Of a stretch of DNA of 64,000 nt, positions 8,931 to 16,233 are shown in pieces; positions within the stretch are counted from its first letter, which is position 1, and every line of letters begins with the position of its first letter. The DNA comes from Streptomyces abikoensis. Lineage in GTDB: Bacteria; Actinomycetota; Actinomycetes; Streptomycetales; Streptomycetaceae. The stretch is taken from positions 558,001 through 622,000 of the forward strand of contig NZ_BMRT01000002.1 of the NCBI RefSeq assembly GCF_014648775.1, in the 5' to 3' direction. Position numbers and translations under genes: made by a program. The notes under the pieces are model-generated. The model searched no databases. It worked only from the letters and a program-made list of their open reading frames with translations, and was not told the DNA's origin.

Positions 8931-9157
8931 ACGCACCCCTCACGCGCGACATTATCGGGGGCGCCCAGGTGCCAGTCCAGACGATCCCGTTCGGCGCGTA
9001 TAGCGGAAAACCCCCAGTGGGATCGGAGGATTCCGGGGTACGCACGACGGTCCCGGCGCGGCAGACTCGGTATATACGCCCTTTACCCGGCCCCGGCGGC
9101 CCCGGTAAGACGATCGACTGTGCGATTCTGCGATTCAAGGAAAGCCGAAAGGGAACC
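8931..9157. promoter_or_regulatory. Divergent promoter region between the sensor kinase and the lanthipeptide operon
   Basis: This is 227 bp of non-coding DNA. It holds a perfect tandem 8-bp repeat TGCGATTC at 9121-9136 just ahead of the radical SAM gene. AT-richer patches (GGCGCGTATAGCGG near 8995, GGTATATACGCC near 9070) are candidate promoter cores. No clear -35/-10 pair can be fixed by eye. Confidence 0.35.
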
Positions 9158-10219
9158 ATGAGCGTGTCTTCCGGTCCCGAGGTGGTCGTCTGGGACACCA
9201 CCTATGCCTGTCCCCTGCGTTGCTCGCACTGCTATTCGGAGTCCGGCAGGCGGGCGCCGCGGCAATTGAGCCACGAGGACATGCTGCGGGTCGCCGACGC
9301 CCTGATCTCGCTGAATCCCCGGGTGGTGGCGCTCTCCGGCGGGGAACCCCTCGTCGTCAAGGGGATCTTCGAGGTCGCGGGCCGGCTCTCGCGGGCCGGG
9401 GTGCGCACCGCCGTCTACACCAGTGGCTGGATCATGGAACCGTGGATGGCGGCCGAACTCGGTTCGGTGTTCGACGAGGTGATCGTGAGCCTCGACGGGG
9501 CGACGGCCCAGGTCCACGACCGGATCCGGGGCCGGCGCGGCTCCTTCGACCGGGCGCTGAGCGCCCTCACCCTGCTCGACGGGGTCGCCCGGGAGCGCGC
9601 CCGGCGGGGGCGCGCGCCGCTGTGGTTCGGCATCGACTGCGTCGTCGTGCGCAGCAATTTCCCGCAACTCGAGGAATTCTGCACGGCCATCGCCCCGCGC
9701 TTCCCGGAATTGCGCACGCTCACCTTCAACGCGGCGGTGCCCGAGGGGCTCGCCAGCCGTCCGGAATTCTGCCGCTTCGAACTCCTCGACGACACCCAGG
9801 TCGCCGAGTTGACCAGTGACGGGCGGCGGGCCCGGCTCCAGCGGCTCGCACCGGCCGGGGTACGGGTCTTCACCACCGACAATCAGAACCTCGTGATGCG
9901 CCCCGACCGTTTCGCCAGTGGCGTCGACACACTGGTGATGCAGATCGAACCGGACGGTGATGTCAGGGCGCTGCCGGTGTACGAAGGAACGGTGGGAAAC
10001 ATTCTTCAGGAATCCCCGCTCGATCTGTGGCACCGGGGCGTCTCCCGGCTCAGCGATCCCTTTGTCGTGGAAACGCTGTCGGCGGTGCGCACGATGCAGG
10101 ACTGGGCCGCGGCCGTGCGCCGCATGGACTATCACTTCGGCTCCCCGGAGGTCCGTTCCCGTATCGACCGCCGGGCGATCCGTACGAATCCCCCGGAGTT
10201 CAGCGCCCTCGCCCACTGA
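9158..10219 (+). CDS. Radical SAM protein with SPASM-like tail lacking cysteines
   Basis: This 353-aa radical SAM enzyme has the [4Fe-4S] motif CPLRCSHC (C18, C22, C25), followed by an ALSGGEPL SAM-binding stretch. The C-terminal region keeps the SPASM/twitch sequence pattern (IEPDGDV...GNI...LW) but the cysteines normally binding auxiliary clusters are missing, as in a reduced twitch-like tail. It should generate a 5'-deoxyadenosyl radical and modify a peptide. The ATG at 9158 has AAGGGA upstream. The first lanKC-like gene starts 33 bp downstream, so it belongs to the lanthipeptide operon and probably acts on the precursor. That substrate assignment is inferred. Confidence 0.85.
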   Translation: MSVSSGPEVVVWDTTYACPLRCSHCYSESGRRAPRQLSHEDMLRVADALISLNPRVVALSGGEPLVVKGIFEVAGRLSRAGVRTAVYTSGWIMEPWMAAELGSVFDEVIVSLDGATAQVHDRIRGRRGSFDRALSALTLLDGVARERARRGRAPLWFGIDCVVVRSNFPQLEEFCTAIAPRFPELRTLTFNAAVPEGLASRPEFCRFELLDDTQVAELTSDGRRARLQRLAPAGVRVFTTDNQNLVMRPDRFASGVDTLVMQIEPDGDVRALPVYEGTVGNILQESPLDLWHRGVSRLSDPFVVETLSAVRTMQDWAAAVRRMDYHFGSPEVRSRIDRRAIRTNPPEFSALAH

Positions 10220-10252
10220 CCCCCGCAGTCCTCGCCCCGAAAGGGACGCGCC

Positions 10253-12853
10253 GTGCTGACGCCCAAGGCCGTGCTGACGCTCAAGGACTACGACCGTTTC
10301 TGCCTCGCCGACCCCGTCTTCTACGAGGTGCCCGAGCGCTACCCGGACGACCACGACAGGTTCGCGGCGGCCCGCCGGGAGCCGCCGAGGGGCTGGGAGC
10401 GGGGCGAGTCCGGCTGGTGGATCACCCTGCGACCCGGCCCGGCGGAGCCGGAGGCGGGCTGGCGGATCCATGTGTCGGTGGCGCTGCCGGAGCTCGCCCG
10501 GGCCGTCGAGATCGTCTGGGGGCACTGCGTGGCGCACGCCCTGCCCTTCGACTTCGTCCGCAGCCGCGCCACCGCCCGGGAACTGTGCGGCGACCGCGCC
10601 GAACCCCTGCCGGGCAACCGGCTGATCACCGTCCACGCGGGCGACGGGGCGACGCTCACCCGGAGCCTCGAAGAGCTCGGCGTCCTCCTCGCCGGGCTGC
10701 CCGGCCCGTACGTGGCGGGCGCGCTGCGGCACGGCCCCGGCCCGCTGTACGTCAGCCACGGCCCGCCCGGCCCGGAGGGCCGGCCCCGGCCCGGCGACCG
10801 GACCGTCTTCGCCCCGCCCGACGGGGTGCCGCTGCCCGAGCCGCTGCGGGCCGACCTGGAGGCGCTCCGCGCCCGGCCGGCGGGCGGCTTCCCCTACCGG
10901 GCGGAGCGGGCGCTCGGCAGGTCCCACGGCGGCGGCACCTACCTCGCGGTCGACAAGCGCACCGGCGAGCGCGTGGTCCTGCGCGAGGCCCGGCCCCACG
11001 CCGGGATCGACGAGCGCGGCGAGGACGCCGTCACCCGGCTCGACCGGGAACGGGCCGCGCGCGAGCGCCTCGTGGGCCTGGACTGCGTACCGCGCGTCCT
11101 GGCCCACCTCACCCACGCCGAACACCGCTTCCTCGCCGAGGAGTTCATCGAGGGGACCTCGCTGCTGCGGGCCGCCGCCGACACCTTCCCGCTCACCTCG
11201 CGGGAGCGCGCCGCCCGGGAGGCCGCCCCCTACACCGCCTGGGCCCTGGACGTCGTGGACCGGACCGAACGGGCCCTGCACGCCCTGTACGCCCACGGGC
11301 TGCGCCTCGGCGAACTCCGGCCGGAGAACGTCGTCGTGCGGCCGGACGGGCGGGTGGTGCTCGTCGGGCTCGGCACGCTCACGGATGCCGGGGACGACCG
11401 GGCCCCCGCCACCGGCGACCCCGGCTTCGCCGCACCGCCCGGCCTCACGGCCCCCGACGCCCTGCGCCATCTGCTGGACCGGCTGCGCCTGTGGCTGTTC
11501 CTGCCTGTCCCCCACCGCGGCCCCGGCAAGCTCCACACCCTCACCGCCGCGATCGAGCGGCACTACCCGGTGCCCCGGGGATTCGGCGCCGGGCTGCTGA
11601 CGGGGCTGTGGCCCCGGGGCCACCCGGCCGAGGACGACCGGGCGGGCGCGCTGCTGGCGGCGGACCGGCCCGACTGGCCGGCGATCCGCGACTCCCTCGT
11701 CCGGGGCATCCACGCCACCGCCACCCCGGACCGCCCCGACCGGCTCTTCCCCGGCAGCCCCACCGGGGCCGGGGCGCTGGGCGGCCCCGGGCTCGCCCAC
11801 GGCGCGGCCGGGGTCCTGTACGCGCTGCACCGGGTCGGGGCGCGGGTTCCCGAGGAGTACACCGCGTGGCTCCTGGACGCCGTGCGGCGCGACCCCGGCC
11901 CCGCGCCCGGCCTCCACGAGGGCCTCCACGGCGTCGCGTTCGTCCTCGACGCCCTCGGCCTGCGCGCGGAGGCCCTCGACGTCCTCGGCCGCTGCCCGCC
12001 GGAGCGGGACGCGGTGCCCGACGCGGGCCTGGCCGCCGGCCGGGCCGGCATCGCCCTGACCCTGCTCCACTTCGCCACCGCCACCGGGGACCCCGCCCTC
12101 CTGGCCCGCGCGCTGGGCCTCGCGGGCGCGCTCGGCCGCGCCGTCGAGGACGGCCCCCCGCCCGCCCCGCCGGGCCACCCCGCCCCCTACGGGCTGCTGC
12201 ACGGCGCGACGGGAGCGGCCCTGCTCTTCCTGCGGCTGTACGAGCACACCGGCGACGCCTCCCTCCTCGGCCTCGCCGGGCGCGCCCTGCGCCACGACCT
12301 GGTGCGGCTGCGCGCCCTCCCCGACGGGATGCTCACCCTCTTCGACGGCACGGCCAACCTGCCGTACCTCCACGGGGGCAGCACCGGGCTCGCGTTCGTC
12401 CTGCGCGACCTGCTGCGGTACCGGCCGGACCCCCGGCTGGCCGCCGTGCTGACCTCGCTCCGGCTCACCTGCGACGCCGTGTACGTGCGCAACGCGGGCC
12501 TGCTGCGCGGCCGGGCCGGTTCGGTGGCCGTGCTCGCGGCGCTCGGCGAGCCGGTCACGGGCACGGCGCTCGGCGGGCAGATCCGCCGGCTGTCCTGGTA
12601 CGCCCAGACCTACCGGGGGCACCTGGCGTTCCCCGGGTTCCGGATGCTGCGGCTGTCGGCGGACCTGGCGACGGGCGCCGCCGGTGTGCTGCTCGCGCTG
12701 GGCTCGGCGTTCGCGGCAACCGGGCCCGTGCTGCCCTTCCTCGACCCCCGCCCCGTGGCCGTACCGCCCGCCCGGGAGGGAGGTGAACGACGTGTCGGAG
12801 ATCCTGGAGCTGCAGGAGCTGGAGGAGGAGACCCCCGCCCAGTGGCCGTGTAG
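10253..12853 (+). CDS. LanKC-like class III lanthionine synthetase with degenerate lyase and kinase sites
   Basis: This 866-aa protein has the full LanKC layout: N-terminal phosphoserine/threonine-lyase-like domain (about 1-200), kinase-like domain (about 215-470) and LanC-like cyclase domain (about 480-830). The cyclase lacks the Zn ligands (no CHG), as in class III. Unusually, key residues are replaced. GWKIHVS becomes GWRIHVS (R71), FKFLRS becomes FDFVRS (D100), and the PR...GK segment reads EPLPGNR. In the kinase the GDL catalytic loop is LGELRPENV (E354) and the metal-binding DFE is GLG (371-374). These differences stand out against the intact copy at 12986. GTG start with AAGGGA upstream. 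Its last 62 bp overlap the precursor gene in another frame, and its last 35 or so residues look unconserved. It is probably a pseudoenzyme partner. Confidence 0.88.
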   Translation: MLTPKAVLTLKDYDRFCLADPVFYEVPERYPDDHDRFAAARREPPRGWERGESGWWITLRPGPAEPEAGWRIHVSVALPELARAVEIVWGHCVAHALPFDFVRSRATARELCGDRAEPLPGNRLITVHAGDGATLTRSLEELGVLLAGLPGPYVAGALRHGPGPLYVSHGPPGPEGRPRPGDRTVFAPPDGVPLPEPLRADLEALRARPAGGFPYRAERALGRSHGGGTYLAVDKRTGERVVLREARPHAGIDERGEDAVTRLDRERAARERLVGLDCVPRVLAHLTHAEHRFLAEEFIEGTSLLRAAADTFPLTSRERAAREAAPYTAWALDVVDRTERALHALYAHGLRLGELRPENVVVRPDGRVVLVGLGTLTDAGDDRAPATGDPGFAAPPGLTAPDALRHLLDRLRLWLFLPVPHRGPGKLHTLTAAIERHYPVPRGFGAGLLTGLWPRGHPAEDDRAGALLAADRPDWPAIRDSLVRGIHATATPDRPDRLFPGSPTGAGALGGPGLAHGAAGVLYALHRVGARVPEEYTAWLLDAVRRDPGPAPGLHEGLHGVAFVLDALGLRAEALDVLGRCPPERDAVPDAGLAAGRAGIALTLLHFATATGDPALLARALGLAGALGRAVEDGPPPAPPGHPAPYGLLHGATGAALLFLRLYEHTGDASLLGLAGRALRHDLVRLRALPDGMLTLFDGTANLPYLHGGSTGLAFVLRDLLRYRPDPRLAAVLTSLRLTCDAVYVRNAGLLRGRAGSVAVLAALGEPVTGTALGGQIRRLSWYAQTYRGHLAFPGFRMLRLSADLATGAAGVLLALGSAFAATGPVLPFLDPRPVAVPPAREGGERRVGDPGAAGAGGGDPRPVAV

Positions 12854-12887
12854 CAACAGCTACCAAAGCACCCTCGGACAGGTCTGA
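12792..12887 (+). CDS. Putative class III lanthipeptide precursor peptide
   Basis: This 31-codon gene lies between the two lanKC genes. Its leader carries ILELQELEEE, the (I/L)xLQ-type recognition helix shared by class III lanthipeptide leaders. The C-terminal part ends PCSNSYQSTLGQV, with one Cys (20), Ser 21, 23, 26 and Thr 27. The only Thr/Ser N-terminal to the Cys outside the leader motif is Thr14. A GTG at 12792 has GGAGG eight bases upstream (12779-12783). A GTG at 12783 would add three residues but sits too close to its ribosome site. It overlaps the end of the upstream lanKC-like gene by 62 bp in a different frame, so automated pipelines would easily miss it. No leader protease is encoded nearby. 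Confidence 0.75.
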   Translation: MSEILELQELEEETPAQWPCSNSYQSTLGQV

Positions 12888-12903
12888 GCCGCCCTCGCCA
12901 GGA

Positions 12904-12947
12904 CGGCGGGCCGGCCGCCGCACCGCACGGCGACGGCCGGCCCGCCG
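12904..12947 (+). terminator. Strong 14-bp hairpin after the precursor gene
   Basis: A perfect 14-bp inverted repeat (12904-12917 with 12934-12947, all G/C) encloses a 16-nt loop. It begins 16 bp after the precursor stop and ends 38 bp before the second lanKC start. Hairpins in this place often act as attenuators or RNA-stabilising ends that set a high precursor-to-enzyme ratio. Confidence 0.6.
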
Positions 12948-12985
12948 GAATCGCGAGGCCCGACACGGCACCGGAGGAGCACGGC

Positions 12986-15502
12986 ATGCTCGCTCAAGGC
13001 CACCTCGTCGCCGACCCCCTCTTCGTGGACGCCCCGGAGCGCGTGGAGGACACCGCCGTCCGCTTCGCCCACGCCGCCCGCCCGGCCCCGCCGGGGTGGC
13101 GGCGCGCAGAACGCGACGGCTGGGTGATGCTGCGGCCCCGGGACGCGCGGCTGCCGCCGCAGGGCTGGAAGATCCACGTCTCGGCGACCGCCGAGGAGGC
13201 CTCCCGGGCGGTCGCCACGGTCTGGGAGTACTGCGTCGCGCGCGGCATCGGCTTCAAGTTCCTGCGCAGCCGCGCCCTGCTGGCCCTCGTCAACAGCAAG
13301 CGGGCCCCGCGCTCGGCGGGCGGCAAGCTCGTCACCGTCTACCCGCGCTCCGAGGAGCTCCTCGAGCGCGCGCTCGAGGAACTGTCCACGCTGTTACGGG
13401 GCGTCAAGGGCCCCTACATCCTCAGCGATCTGCGCTGGGGCGACGGGCCGCTGTACCTGCGCTACGGGGGCTTCACCCCACGGTTCTGCTTCTCCGGCGA
13501 CGGCGAGTACGTGCCCGCCGTCGTCCGGCCGGACGGCAGGGCGGTGCCCGATGTGCGCGGGGCCGCGTTCAAGGTGCCGCCGTGGGCGGGCGTGCCGTCG
13601 TTCATCGCCGGGCGGATCCGCGCCGCGCGGGCGGACGGCGCCGGGGGCTTCCCCTACCGGGTGGAGAAGGCGCTGCGGTTCTCCAACAGCGGCGGCGTCT
13701 ACCGGGCCCTCGCCCCCGGCACCGGGCGGCGCGTGGTGCTGCGGGAGGCCCGGCCGTACGCGGGGGTCGACGACAACGGCATGGACGCGGTGGCCCGGCT
13801 GGGGCGCGAGCACGCCGTGCTGGAACGGCTCGCGGGGCTCGGCTGCGTACCGCGGGTGCTCGCCCGGACGCGCCATTGGGAACACCACTTCCTCGTCGAG
13901 GAGTTCGTCGAGGGGGAACGGCTGGAGGAGGCCATGGGCCGCCGCCACCCCCTCTTCCGGCCGGACGCGAGCCGCGCGGAGCTGGCCGCGTACACCGACT
14001 GGGCGTGCGCGGTCGTCACCCGCGTCGAGGAGGCGATAGCGGCCCTCCACGGGCGGGGCGTGGTCTTCGGGGACCTCCAGCCGGGCAATGTGCTGGTGCG
14101 GCCGGACGGCAGCGTCTGCCTCGTCGACTTCGAGACGTCCTTCGGGATGGACGAGAACTTCACCCCGGCGCTGGGCACGGCGGGCTTCACGGCCCCCTGG
14201 GCGCGTACGGGGCCGGCCGTCGACGCCTACGCGCTGGACTGCATGCGGCTCGCGGTCTTCTGCCCGCTCACCGAGCTGCTGCGCTTCGACCCGCGCAAGC
14301 ACGAGCAGTTGATCCGGCACGTCGAGGACCGCTTCCCCCTCCCGCCCGGCTACGGCGAGCGGTTGCGCGCGGGCCTCGCCCCGCCCCCGGACCCCGCGCC
14401 GCCGCCCGCGCCCGCGTGGCCGGACGCGGCGACCGGGCCGGCCGGTCCATGGGACGAGGTCCTCGGCTCCCTGTGCGACGCCGTGGTGCGCAGCGCCACC
14501 CCGGAGCGGGAGGACCGGCTCTTCCCCGGTGACGTCCGGCAGTTCGACGGTCAGGGCGCGGCGCTGGCGTACGGCGCGGCGGGCGTGCTGCACGCCCTCC
14601 ACCGCACCGGGCACGGCGGCGGCGCGCGCTTCGAGGGGTACGTGGACTGGCTGGCCCGGGCGGCCGAGCGGACCGACTGGCCCCGCCCGGGCCTGTACGA
14701 CGGGCTCGCGGGCGTGGCCTACGTCCTCGACGAGCTCGGGCGCCCGCAGCAGGCGCGGGCGGCCCTGGCCCGGCTGGCCTCGTTCGACCTGCGCGGCTGC
14801 GGGGCGGGGCTGTTCGGCGGGCTCGCCGGGATCGGCCTGGCCTTCGCGCACTTCGGGGACCTGCGGGCGGCGGCCCGGCTGGCGGATCGGCTGGCGCGCG
14901 GCCTCGACGAGGACGTTCTCGCGCCGGTACCGGCGGCGGGACTGATGCGGGGCTGGTCCGGGCCGGCCCTGCTGTTCAGCCGGCTCTTCGCCGAGACGGG
15001 CGAGGACCACTGGCTGCGGTGGGCGGAGACCGCGCTCGCCCGCGACCTCGCGCACTGCGGCGTGTCCCCCGGCCGGCACATCCACGTGCGCGCGGGGCGA
15101 CGCCGGCTGACCACGCTGGGCGGGGGCGGCGCCGGGGTGGCCATCGCCCTCCACGAGTACCTGCGGCACCGCGAGGACCCGCACTTCGCCGGGCTGCGGG
15201 ACCGGATCCGCGCCGGGCTGGGCGCCGAACTGCTGCTGTCCTCCGGCCTCTTCGAGGGCCACGCCGGGCTGCTCTACGCGCTCGTCCACCTCGGCGGCCC
15301 GGCGGACGCGCGCGAGGCCCAGCTGCGCGGGCTGGGGCTGCACGCGGTGCGGTTCCAGGGGCGGCTGGCCTTCCCGATGGACGGGCTGCTGCGGCTGTCG
15401 ATGGACCTGGCGACGGGCACCGCCGGGGTGCTGCTCGCCGTCCACGCGGCGCTGCGGGGCACGACGGCGGGGGCGTCGCTGCCGCTCCTGCGCACGGGGT
15501 GA
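12986..15502 (+). CDS. Class III lanthionine synthetase LanKC (intact motifs)
   Basis: This 838-aa three-domain synthetase is predicted to phosphorylate Ser/Thr of the precursor, eliminate phosphate and add the Cys thiol. The lyase domain has GWKIHVS (K62, H64), FKFLRS (K91) and a KRAPR...GGK segment. The kinase domain has FGDLQPGN (D363) and DFE (381-383). The LanC-like domain (about 480-825) lacks the Cys-Cys-His zinc set, which fits class III LanKC rather than class IV LanL. ATG start with GGAGGAG seven bases upstream. Leu137 is encoded by TTA (13394-13396), so translation should depend on the bldA tRNA. It is the last gene of the operon and probably the catalytic partner of the degenerate copy upstream. 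Confidence 0.9.
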   Translation: MLAQGHLVADPLFVDAPERVEDTAVRFAHAARPAPPGWRRAERDGWVMLRPRDARLPPQGWKIHVSATAEEASRAVATVWEYCVARGIGFKFLRSRALLALVNSKRAPRSAGGKLVTVYPRSEELLERALEELSTLLRGVKGPYILSDLRWGDGPLYLRYGGFTPRFCFSGDGEYVPAVVRPDGRAVPDVRGAAFKVPPWAGVPSFIAGRIRAARADGAGGFPYRVEKALRFSNSGGVYRALAPGTGRRVVLREARPYAGVDDNGMDAVARLGREHAVLERLAGLGCVPRVLARTRHWEHHFLVEEFVEGERLEEAMGRRHPLFRPDASRAELAAYTDWACAVVTRVEEAIAALHGRGVVFGDLQPGNVLVRPDGSVCLVDFETSFGMDENFTPALGTAGFTAPWARTGPAVDAYALDCMRLAVFCPLTELLRFDPRKHEQLIRHVEDRFPLPPGYGERLRAGLAPPPDPAPPPAPAWPDAATGPAGPWDEVLGSLCDAVVRSATPEREDRLFPGDVRQFDGQGAALAYGAAGVLHALHRTGHGGGARFEGYVDWLARAAERTDWPRPGLYDGLAGVAYVLDELGRPQQARAALARLASFDLRGCGAGLFGGLAGIGLAFAHFGDLRAAARLADRLARGLDEDVLAPVPAAGLMRGWSGPALLFSRLFAETGEDHWLRWAETALARDLAHCGVSPGRHIHVRAGRRRLTTLGGGGAGVAIALHEYLRHREDPHFAGLRDRIRAGLGAELLLSSGLFEGHAGLLYALVHLGGPADAREAQLRGLGLHAVRFQGRLAFPMDGLLRLSMDLATGTAGVLLAVHAALRGTTAGASLPLLRTG

Positions 15503-15503
15503 G

Positions 15504-15536
15504 CGCGCCGCGCCGGGGTGCGCGCGCTGCGGCGCG
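15504..15536 (+). terminator. Putative terminator hairpin after lanKC
   Basis: An 8-bp inverted repeat CGCGCCGC/GCGGCGCG with a 17-nt loop starts 2 bp after the lanKC stop. It has no T-tract, as is common in Streptomyces. Confidence 0.4.
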
Positions 15537-15655
15537 GGCGGGCCGGGAGTGCTGCCGGAGCCGGGCGGTGCCGGGTGGTTCGCGTGGACGGCGAGGGTAG
15601 AGAGGGCCGGAACGCGCCCGTCCGGGTGCGTCGGGGCTTCTCGAAGGGGTACCGC

Positions 15656-16198
15656 ATGTTCGGAAAGCGCGGCATCGGGGTCGCGTCGGTCTCGCTGGCG
15701 CTGATCGCCTCCTGCCTGGGCTGGGCCGCTCCGGCGGCCGGGGCCCACGGCGGCCACGGGCCGGTCACGTGCCAGGGGCAGGAGAGCACGACGTACACCC
15801 CGGGCCTGACGCTCACGCCGCAGCCGGTCGGCATCCGGGGGGCCACCGCGTACACCTGCTCCGACCGCCCGGGGCACACCGTCGCGGCCACCGGAACCGC
15901 CAACGGCCGGTCCCCGGAGTCCACGTGTCTCGGGGTCAACGCCCCCGCGGGGCACGAGGTCCTGTGGTACGGGGACGGCTCGGTGTCGGAGATCTCCTAC
16001 CCCGTCGGCAACGCCGAGCGGGTCTTCGGCGTCAACACGGTGATGCTCAAGGGCGTGGTCGTGGCGGGGCGCGACAAGGGCGCGGAGGCGGAACGCTTCG
16101 TCCAGCTGGCGCCGGCCCAGGGGCTTCCGGTGGGGTGCCTGACCCCGGAGGGCGTCCGGCGGTCGACCGGTGTGACGCAGCTGCGCATCATTCCGTGA
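15656..16198 (+). CDS. Secreted protein of unknown function
   Basis: This 180-aa protein has a Sec signal peptide (MFGKRG then a hydrophobic core, cleavage near AGAHGG). The mature part contains about four Cys and several Gly/Thr-rich strands (ATAYTCSDRPGHTV, EVLWYGDGSVSEISYPVGNAE), suggesting a small beta-sandwich stabilised by disulfides. No enzyme motif is seen and I do not recognise the family. The ATG at 15656 has AAGGGG eight bases upstream. It sits 153 bp after the lanKC stop with a hairpin between, so it is probably a separate unit. Confidence 0.7.
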   Translation: MFGKRGIGVASVSLALIASCLGWAAPAAGAHGGHGPVTCQGQESTTYTPGLTLTPQPVGIRGATAYTCSDRPGHTVAATGTANGRSPESTCLGVNAPAGHEVLWYGDGSVSEISYPVGNAERVFGVNTVMLKGVVVAGRDKGAEAERFVQLAPAQGLPVGCLTPEGVRRSTGVTQLRIIP

Positions 16199-16209
16199 TC
16201 CGGACGGCG

Positions 16210-16233
16210 GGCGGCCGTCGTTCAGTGGCCGCC
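16210..16233. terminator. Bidirectional terminator candidate between convergent genes
   Basis: GGCGGCC/GGCCGCC, a 7-bp stem with a 10-nt loop, lies between the secreted-protein stop and the MFS exporter stop, whose last codons fall in the loop and right arm. Confidence 0.4.

Noticed and set aside
10253..15502. Class IV (LanL) assignment of the two synthetases
   Set aside because: The cyclase domains have LFEGHAG and LLRGRAG where a Zn-binding Cys-His-Gly would be, so the class III LanKC assignment is better.
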